From Actinophytocola sp963727495 (GTDB lineage: Bacteria; Actinomycetota; Actinomycetes; Mycobacteriales; Pseudonocardiaceae), in NCBI GenBank assembly GCA_963727495.1, contig CAVSGQ010000011.1, forward strand, positions 182,175-246,174: 64,000 nucleotides of DNA. The letters are read 5' to 3'. Made by a program: the position numbers and the translations under genes. Positions 58,325 through 64,000 of the stretch are shown piece by piece. The notes under the pieces were generated by a model that worked only from the letters and a program-made list of their open reading frames with translations, was not told where the DNA came from and did not search any database. How positions within the stretch are numbered: the first letter of the stretch is position 1; every line of letters starts with the position of its first letter.

Positions 58325-59773
58325 GTCCAGCGCCCGCTTCATGACCTTGCCCATGTCGTTGCGGGGCAGCGAGTCCTCGAGTAACCGCACCACCCGCGGC
58401 CGCTTGTGCGGCGCGAGCAGCCCGGCGACGTGGTCGGCCAGCTCTCCGCTCGGGCGGCGGCTGCGCGCCCGCCGGCACGACCCAGGCCACGATCCGCTCG
58501 CCCAGGTCCTCGTCGGGCTCCCCGGTGACCGCCGCCTCCGCGCACCGCCGGGTGCTCGAGCAGCGCGTTCTCGATCTCGCCCGCGCCGATCTTGTAGCCG
58601 CCGCTCTTGATCAGGTCGGTGGCCTTGCGGCCGACGATCCGCACGTAGCCGTCGGCGTCGCGCACCGCCATGTCGCCGGTGCGGAACCAGCCGTCGTGCA
58701 TGGCCGCCGCCGGTGGCGTCCGGCCGGTTGAGGTAGCCGAGTGAACAGGTTCGGCCCGCGCACCTGGATCTCCCCGACCGTCTCGCCGTCGGCCGCGTCG
58801 AGCGCGCGCGCCGGCGTCGTCGACGAGCCGCAGGTCGACGCCCGGCAGCGGCGGGCCCACCGCGCCCGGCGCTGCGGCTCGCCGTCGGCGCGCACGCTGC
58901 GTAGTTCATCAGCGTCTCGGTCATCCCGTACCGCTCGACCACCCGCTGCCCGGTCGCCTCGGCGATGCGCTGCGTGGTCGTGGCCGGGCAGCGCGGCCGA
59001 GCCGGACACCAGCAGCCGCGCGCCGGCCGAGCGCCGCGGCGAGCGCCGGGTCGGCCGCGGCAGTCCTCGGCGAGCCGGTGGTACATGGTCGGCACGCCGA
59101 ACAGCATCGTCGCGCCGCGCGCCAGCTCCGGTGCCCGCGCCCGAGGTGGAGAACCGGCCCAGGTGGCGCAGCCGGCCGCCGCGGCGCAGCGGGCCGAGCA
59201 CGCCGAGGATCAGCCCGTGCACGTGGAACAGCGGCAGCCCGTGCACGAGCACGTCGTCCGCCGTCCACGCCCAGGCCTCGGCGAGCGCGTCGAGGTTGGT
59301 CGTCGACCGCGCGGCGGGGCAGCACCACGCCCTTCGGCGGGCCGGTGGTGCCGGAGGTGTAGACGACGAACGCGGGCGTCTCTCCGTCCGGCTCGGTGGG
59401 CGCGGGCGGCAGCGGCGCGCTCGGCCGGGGTCAGCTGGACCGGCAGCCGCGGCAGCCGCGCGAGCGGCCCGGGCAGCTCGGCGTCCGGCGCGGCCAGCAC
59501 CACGTCCGGCGCGCTGTCGGCGAGGATGTGCGCCAGCTCCCGCTCGCCGATCTTCGGGTTGACCGGCACCACCGCCACCCCGGCGACCAGCGCGCCGACC
59601 ACGGACACGCAGGTCTCGACGGTCGGCGGGGCCCACACCGCCACCCGGCGCCTGCCGCGCAGCTCGGCTGCCAGGTGACCGGCGAGCCGCGCCAGCTCGC
59701 GGTAGGTCAGCTCGGTGTCGGCGAAGCGCAGCGCGGTCCGGTCGCTGCCGGCGACGAGCTCGGGGAACAGCAT
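58325..59773 (-). pseudogene. matB: Malonyl-CoA synthetase (malonate-CoA ligase), several frameshifts
   Basis: The N-terminal 130 residues are intact: ALRFADTELTYRELARLAGH, VAVWAPPTVETCVSVVGALV, VNPKIGERELAHILADSAPD. Later pieces are in other frames: VLVHGLPLFHVHGLILGVLG, TMLFGVPTMYHRLAEDC, ERYGMTETLMN, GEIQVRGPNLF, ATDLIKSGGYKIGAGEIENA, NDMGKVMKRALDV. They match the MatB of Streptomyces in order and wording as I recall it. It adenylates malonate and transfers it to CoA. At least five indels interrupt it; the 3' end and stop are uncertain. Confidence 0.8.
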
Positions 59774-59822
59774 GTGCCTCCTCGGGACGGGATCGTGCCC
59801 ACCATCCTGGCTGAGCGGGTCT

Positions 59823-59870
59823 CGAGTATCCGTTGCTCCGTGCCGTTCATGCTGCCCGCATGGATACTCG
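59823..59870. promoter_or_regulatory. Inverted repeat over the NTF2-like gene start
   Basis: CGAGTATCC (59823-59831) and GGATACTCG (59862-59870) are exact complements 30 bp apart; the right arm begins inside the start codon. It may be an mRNA hairpin masking the start, or two half-sites of an operator. Confidence 0.4.
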
Positions 59871-60339
59871 TGAGCTCTCCGACCGGGCGACGATCACCGA
59901 CCTGGTGGTCCGGATGGGCTGGTTGCTCGACCGCCGCGACTGGGACGGGCTGCGCGGGCTGTTCACCGACCGGGTCCGCACCGACTACACCGCGCTGTGG
60001 GGCGGGCGGCCGCAGGAGGGCGCGGTCGACGAGCTGCTCGGCACGTCCGCGCAGGGCTCGTGGCGGCGCACGATGGACGGGCTGGAGGCGACCCAGCACC
60101 TGATCACGAACGTGCTGGTGGACGTGTCGGGCGACGAGGCCCGCGCCACCGCGAACGTGCTCGGCGTGCACCGCCTGACCAACCCGCACGGCTCGCCACT
60201 GTGGACGGTCGGCGGGACCTACGACATCGGCCTGGTGCGCACCGCCGGGGGCTGGCGGATCCGCGCGATCACGCAGGGCCTGACCTGGGTCGACGGCAAC
60301 CAGCAGATCCTGTTCCGCGCCGCTCAGGCGGCCGCCTAG
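59860..60339 (+). CDS. SnoaL/NTF2-like protein
   Basis: A 159-residue alpha+beta cone. The motifs ITDLVVRMGWLLDRRDWDGL, FTDRVRTDYTAL, ATQHLITNVLVDVSGDEARA and GGTYDIGLVRTAGGWRIRAI are those of SnoaL_4 (bile-acid dehydratase/ring-hydroxylating beta-subunit-like) proteins. It may be a small-molecule cyclase, dehydratase or isomerase, or a non-catalytic binder. It is convergent with the P450 gene across a tandem repeat. Confidence 0.8.
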   Translation: MDTRELSDRATITDLVVRMGWLLDRRDWDGLRGLFTDRVRTDYTALWGGRPQEGAVDELLGTSAQGSWRRTMDGLEATQHLITNVLVDVSGDEARATANVLGVHRLTNPHGSPLWTVGGTYDIGLVRTAGGWRIRAITQGLTWVDGNQQILFRAAQAAA

Positions 60340-60385
60340 ACATACCGTCGGGTCGTCCAGCCGACCCGCCGCGGCGCACCGGAGC

Positions 60386-60478
60386 GTCGGTTCGACCGCG
60401 TGACGGGTCGGTTCGACCGCGTGACGGTCGGCTCGACCGCGTGACGGGTCGGATCGACCGCGTGACGGGTCGGATCGG
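60386..60478. repeat. Tandem repeat, unit about 21-23 bp
   Basis: Four full copies and one partial copy of GTCGGTTCGACCGCGTGACG with small changes (GGCTCGACC, GGATCGACC) lie in the gap between convergent genes. Each unit contains the small palindrome CGGTTCGACCG. It is not related to the 22-bp arrays. Confidence 0.75.
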
Positions 60479-60517
60479 TGGGGGGCGGGTGCGGCCGGGC
60501 CGGGGCCTGACGAGGTA

Positions 60518-61657
60518 CTACCGGAACAGGACGTGCAGCTCGGGGGGTCGACGGAAGACCAGGCCGCGCGGGGCGTGCGGGTGGGCCGGGTCCAGGCGCA
60601 GGCCGGGCAGGCGGCCGAACAGCTCCCGGACGGCGACCTCGGCCTCGGTGCGGGCGAGGCGGGCGCCGAGGCAGAAGTGCGGCCCCTGGGCGAAGGCCAG
60701 GTTGAGCCGGGCGTTCGCGCGACCGGGGTCGAAGCGGTCCGGGTCGTCGAACACGGCCGGGTCGCGGTTGGCGCCGGCGATCGAGACCGTCACCAGGTCG
60801 CCCGCCCGGATGTGCGCGTCGCCGAGCCGCACGTCGCGGGTGGCGTAGCGGTCCACGACCGCGGCCGCGGGCTCCAGCCGCACCGACTCCTCGATCGCGT
60901 TCGGCAGCGCGGCGGGGTCCGGCAGGCCCGGACCGAGCAGCAGGTGCCGCACCAGGTTGGTGATCATGCCGGCGGTCGTGTCGATGCCGCCGAACATCAG
61001 CACCGCCGCGTTCGACACGACCTCGTCCTCGGTCAGCCCCGAGCCGGCCGCCACGAGCACCGAGTGCGCGTCGCCCGACGCGAGCGTGCGGGCCACCCCG
61101 GCCCGCAGCTCGTCCACGGCGGCCCGCCCGGCGCGGGTCGGCGGGCCGCCCGCGGTCACCGACGACACCGAGTCGACGATCGCCGCGTACCAGGCCAGCA
61201 CCGTCGCCGCGTCCGCCCCGGCCAGGCCCAGCGCGTCGGCGACCACCGCGACCGCCAGCGGTCCGGCGAACGAGGACCGCAGCTCGGTCCGCCCCGCCGC
61301 GGCGAACCCGGACACGAGCCGGGCCGCGAGGTCCGCGACGTGGCCGGCGAACCGGTCGCGCACCGGCGCGGGCCGGAACGGCGGCACGAACGGCTCGCGG
61401 TGCCGGGCGTGCGCGGCGCCGTCCAGCGACAGCATCGACGGGCCGACCACCCGCGCGGTCGAGAACCGCGGGTCGTCGACGGTGAACGTCGCCGCGTCGC
61501 GCATCACCCGCAGCGCCAGGTCGTGCCGGGTGACCAGCCAGCCGTCCAGCACCGGCAGCCAGGACACCGGCTCGGCCGCGCGCAGCCGGGCGAGCAGCGG
61601 GTGCGGGTCCGCCTCGAGCCCGGCGAGCGTGGCCCGGGCGCCGATCGGGAAGCTCAC
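60518..61657 (-). CDS. Cytochrome P450
   Basis: A 379-residue soluble P450. I-helix LMFGGIDTTAGM (Gly-x-Asp-Thr), ExxR in IEESVRLEPA, haem loop FAQGPHFCLGARLARTE with the Cys ligand near residue 330. GTG 61657 is the likely start (VSFPIGARATLAG); a longer frame runs into the rhamnose promoter. No obvious ribosome binding site, so it may be leaderless. The redox partner is not encoded here. Confidence 0.9.
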   Translation of the reverse strand: MSFPIGARATLAGLEADPHPLLARLRAAEPVSWLPVLDGWLVTRHDLALRVMRDAATFTVDDPRFSTARVVGPSMLSLDGAAHARHREPFVPPFRPAPVRDRFAGHVADLAARLVSGFAAAGRTELRSSFAGPLAVAVVADALGLAGADAATVLAWYAAIVDSVSSVTAGGPPTRAGRAAVDELRAGVARTLASGDAHSVLVAAGSGLTEDEVVSNAAVLMFGGIDTTAGMITNLVRHLLLGPGLPDPAALPNAIEESVRLEPAAAVVDRYATRDVRLGDAHIRAGDLVTVSIAGANRDPAVFDDPDRFDPGRANARLNLAFAQGPHFCLGARLARTEAEVAVRELFGRLPGLRLDPAHPHAPRGLVFRRPPELHVLFR

Positions 61658-61686
61658 CGCGCCGAGTCTAGGCGGGACAACGGAGG

Positions 61687-61698
61687 TGAAACGTCTCA
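61687..61698. promoter_or_regulatory. LacI-type operator 1 of the rhamnose locus
   Basis: TGAAACGTCTCA differs by one base from the perfect site 66 bp downstream. It lies between the P450 start and the damaged sugar-transport gene. Confidence 0.6.
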
Positions 61699-61752
61699 AC
61701 GTGCTCCCTTGACGCTCCCCGCGCAGCTCCACCAACTTGCCTGCAGCGGCCG

Positions 61753-61764
61753 TGAAACGTTTCA
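61753..61764. promoter_or_regulatory. LacI-type operator 2 of the rhamnose locus
   Basis: TGAAACGTTTCA is a perfect 12-bp palindrome of the LacI class. The two sites are 66 bp apart centre to centre, a spacing that permits looping. A TTGAC at 61709-61713 could be part of the promoter. Confidence 0.65.
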
Positions 61765-61800
61765 TATCGACCGGCCGTCACGGACGGAGGCGAGCCGGGG

Positions 61801-61850
61801 CAGCGCTGCTCGAGCTCCGCGACGTGCACAAGTCGTTCGACGCCGTGCGG
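61801..61850 (+). pseudogene. Remnant of a sugar ABC-transporter ATPase gene
   Basis: The frame reads ALLELRDVHKSFDAVRA, the beginning of a RbsA/RhaT-type sugar ATPase, then runs into leader element C without reaching Walker A. The gene body is absent. The in-frame ORF continues through the element (ending VTTRVNSGEAEQP) and overlaps the rhaI ATG. Confidence 0.65.
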
Positions 61851-61963
61851 GCGCACCATCGGCAAGGGGAACGGGGCGCACCCCAGCCACACGTACGTGC
61901 TCACACCGGACGGCATCAACTCAAGGTGACCACAAGGGTCAATTCCGGGGAGGCGGAACAGCC
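61851..61963 (+). repeat. Dispersed leader element, copy C
   Basis: It has CAAGGGGAACGG, GGCGCACCCCAGCCAC, a CACGTACGTG palindrome, GGTGACCACAAGGGTC and the 3' end TCCGGGGAGGCGGAACAGCC before the rhaI ATG. The left part is shorter than in copies A and B. It sits exactly at the junction between the truncated ATPase and rhaI. Confidence 0.7.
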
Positions 61964-63135
61964 ATGATCGACCAGGCGGCCGTGCGGGAGGCGCTGCGCG
62001 CGCAGCACATCGAGACGCCGTCGTGGGCGTACGGCAACTCGGGCACCCGGTTCAAGGTGTTCGCGCAGGAGGGCGTGCCGCGCGACGCCTACGAGAAGAT
62101 CGACGACGCGGCGGTCGTGCACCGCTTCACCGGGGTGGCGCCGACGGTGGCGCTGCACATCCCGTGGGACGCGGTCCCCGACTACGGCGACCTCGCGGCG
62201 CACGCCCGGGAGCGGGGGGTCGAGATCGGGGCGATCAACCCGAACGTGTTCCAGGAGGACGACTACCGGCTGGGCAGCGTCTGCCACCCGGACCCGGCGG
62301 TGCGCCGCAAGGCGCTGGACCACCTGCTGGAGTGCGTCGACATCATGGACGTCACCGGATCGGCGGACCTGTCGCTGTGGTTCGCCGACGGGACGAATAC
62401 CCCGGCCAGGACTCGATCCGGGCACGCCAGGAGCGGCTGTCGGTGGCACTGCGGACGGTGTACGACCGGCTGGGCGCCGGGCAGCGGATGCTGCTGGAGT
62501 ACAAGCTGTTCGAGCCGGCGTTCTACACGATGGACGTGCCGGACTGGGGCACGTCCTACGCGCACTGCACCGATCTCGGGCCGGCGGCGAAGGTCCTGGT
62601 GGACACCGGGCACCACGCACCGGGACGAACATCGAGTTCATCGTGGCGTTCCTGCTGGGCCGCGCGCGGCTGGGCGGGTTCCACTTCAACTCGCGGTTCT
62701 ACGCCGACGACGACCTGATGGTCGGGGCGGCCGACCCGTACCAGCTGTTCCTGATCATGCTGGAGATCGTGCTGGGCGGCGGCATGGCCGCGGACGCGGG
62801 CGTCGGTTCATGCTCGACCAGTGCCACAACATCGAGCCAAAAATCCCTGCCCTGATCCGGTCGGTGATGAACGTCCAAGAGGCCACCGCGAAGGCGCTAC
62901 TCGTCGACGCGGACGCCCTGGCACGAGGCGCAGACCTCCGGCGACGTGCTCACCGCGAACGCCGTGCTGTCCGACGCGTTCGCCACGGACGTGCGGCCGC
63001 TGCTGGTCGTCGGTGCGCGAGGACCTGGGCATCGACCCTGACCTGATCGCCGCCTACCGGCGGTCGGGCCACTTCGAGAAGATCCGCGGGGAGCGGGTGG
63101 GCGGCGCCGCGGGCCGGCTCGGGGCGCCAAGAGCG
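61964..63135 (+). pseudogene. rhaI: L-rhamnose isomerase (Pseudomonas-type RhaI), several frameshifts
   Basis: The first 143 residues are intact (VHRFTGVAPTVALHIPWDAV, GAINPNVFQEDDYRLGSVCH). They are followed in shifted frames by PGQDSIRARQERLSVALRTV, LLEYKLFEPAFYTMDVPDWG, FLLGRARLGGFHFNSRFYAD, DQCHNIEPKIPALIRSVMNV and ATDVRPLLV. This is the TIM-barrel metal isomerase converting L-rhamnose to L-rhamnulose. Frame breaks near 62395, 62625, 62810, 62930 and later are single-base; all active-site blocks remain. The ATG follows leader C. The end is approximate. Confidence 0.85.
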
Positions 63136-63146
63136 TGTCTGACGCT

Positions 63147-63980
63147 CTAGATCCGGTAGGCGCGGTGGCGGCGCCGGAGAACACCTCCGCGCGCTCGGCC
63201 CCGGACAGGCCCGCGGTGAGCCTCCCGGCGGCGTCGACGACCTGCGCGTAGGTCGCGGCCAGCTCGCAGACCGGCCAGTCGGAGCCGAACATGACCCGCT
63301 TGCGGGCCGAACGCGGCGAGCACGTGCTCGGCGTAGGGGCGCGAGGTCGGCCACCCGCCACGCTGCCTAGTCGGCCTCGGTGACGAGGCCGGACAGCTTG
63401 CAGAACACGTTGGGGCGCCGGGCGATCTCGGTGATCGCCCGGGCCCAGTCGTCGATCTCGGCGGCGGCGATCGGCGGCTTGCCGGCGTGGTCGAGGACGA
63501 GGCGTCCGTCGGGCAGCCGGTCGGCGAGCTCGGCGGCCGAGGAGTACTGGGCTGGGGTTGACGAGCAGGGTCTGAGGTCAGCGTCGGTGCGGGTCACCGA
63601 GGCATGAAGCTTGCGCAGCACGTCCGGGCGCAGCAGCCAGCCGGCGTCGGGCTCGTTCTCCACCTGGTGGCGGATTCCGACGAGCGGGCCTCCACTCGCT
63701 CAAGCAGGGCCAGCCGGTCGGACACGCCGGGATCGGTCAGGTCGACCCATCCGACGACGCCGCGGACGAGCCCGCCCGAATCCGTCTGCGGTCGCCAAGG
63801 GGAACTCCTCGGTCTCGGCGTCCATGGACACGGTCTGCACCAGGACGGTTCCTCCGCCCCGGTCACCTCGCGCAGGTCGGCCGGCGTGTACGGGCGGCGG
63901 ATCGGGTCCATGGCCGCGCCGGCCATCCACGGGTAGTCGCGGTGGGCCGGATCCCACAGGTGGTGGTGCGCGTCGATCAC
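63147..63980 (-). pseudogene. Amidohydrolase (L-fucono/rhamnonolactonase-like), several frameshifts
   Basis: The fragments in order are MIDAHHHLWDPAHRDYPWMA (HxH metal site), RGVVGWVDLTDPGVSDRLAL, DAGWLLRPDVLRKLHA, GRLVLDHAGKPPIAAAEIDD, RRPNVFCKLSGLVTEAD, RVMFGSDWPVCELAATYAQV (metal Asp) and AERAEVFSGAATA. This is the L-fuconolactonase-type family, which hydrolyses sugar lactones including L-rhamnono-lactone. It is convergent with rhaI; the stops overlap in CTAG. It may belong to oxidative rhamnose breakdown. At least six indels. Confidence 0.75.
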
Positions 63981-64000
63981 GGCTGCCGCCCCGGCACGGG

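Noticed and set aside
61737..61967. Intact small protein gene before rhaI
   Set aside because: The first part is the start of a sugar ABC ATPase and the rest is the repeated leader, so it is a junction product.

Overview
The window is very GC-rich (codon third positions almost all G or C) and carries ECF41, GntR/FCD and IclR regulators, an XRE/DUF397 pair, an F420-type oxidoreductase and a streptogrisin-type protease. Together these suggest a mycelial actinobacterium, most likely a Pseudonocardiaceae member such as Amycolatopsis. This placement rests on gene content, not on a search. I saw no rRNA, tRNA, CRISPR array or complete insertion sequence.

Region 1 (1-14.6 kb) is a CoA-dependent catabolic regulon. 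It holds a succinyl-CoA ligase pair (sucCD), an oxalate/formate-type MFS carrier, an FCD-type GntR regulator, two tandem paralogous microproteins, a TerC protein, and a minus-strand operon of thiamine-diphosphate enzyme, class III CoA-transferase, ADP-forming acyl-CoA synthetase, Nramp-fold carrier and small membrane protein. A ketopantoate-reductase-like gene stands divergent to that operon. Four promoters share a GTATG-based operator. The thiamine enzyme resembles 2-hydroxyacyl-CoA lyases more than oxalyl-CoA decarboxylase, so a formyl-CoA-releasing hydroxyacid pathway is as likely as oxalate use.

Region 2 (14.6-28.3 kb) is mixed: ECF41 sigma factor with an epimerase-like partner, GNAT, an MpsC-like DUF2294 protein, cysteine dioxygenase with rhodanese, an SDR, an XRE/DUF397 module with a 32-bp palindrome, a secreted protease, a metallo-hydrolase, and a 1451-residue SF1 helicase ending in a Vsr/MTES_1575-like nuclease.

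Region 3 (28.7-39.7 kb) is an aromatic-acid island: IclR, pcaG, pcaH, pcaJ and pcaI on the minus strand; an SsuABC/TauABC-like importer, aldehyde dehydrogenase, pobA and a MetE-like methyltransferase on the plus strand. It would take 4-hydroxybenzaldehydes through 4-hydroxybenzoate and protocatechuate to the beta-ketoadipate CoA step; pcaB, pcaC/L and pcaF are not here.

Region 4 (39.8-56.9 kb) holds regulators, a split FluG-like glutamine-synthetase/amidohydrolase pair, SDRs, a CynX-type MFS carrier, two ABC-2 exporter pairs, an HpaI-type aldolase and a methyltransferase. Region 5 (57-64 kb) holds matB with an acyl-CoA carboxyltransferase, an NTF2-like protein, a P450, and a damaged L-rhamnose locus.

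Two dispersed repeat families recur: 22-bp arrays that follow stop codons (three sites), and a roughly 125-bp leader that ends at a start codon (three sites). Many otherwise well-conserved genes carry single-base frameshifts in clusters (8.2-10.4, 34.2-36.6, 57-59.7 and 62.4-64 kb). This looks more like assembly or sequencing indels than decay, and those genes are described as composites.
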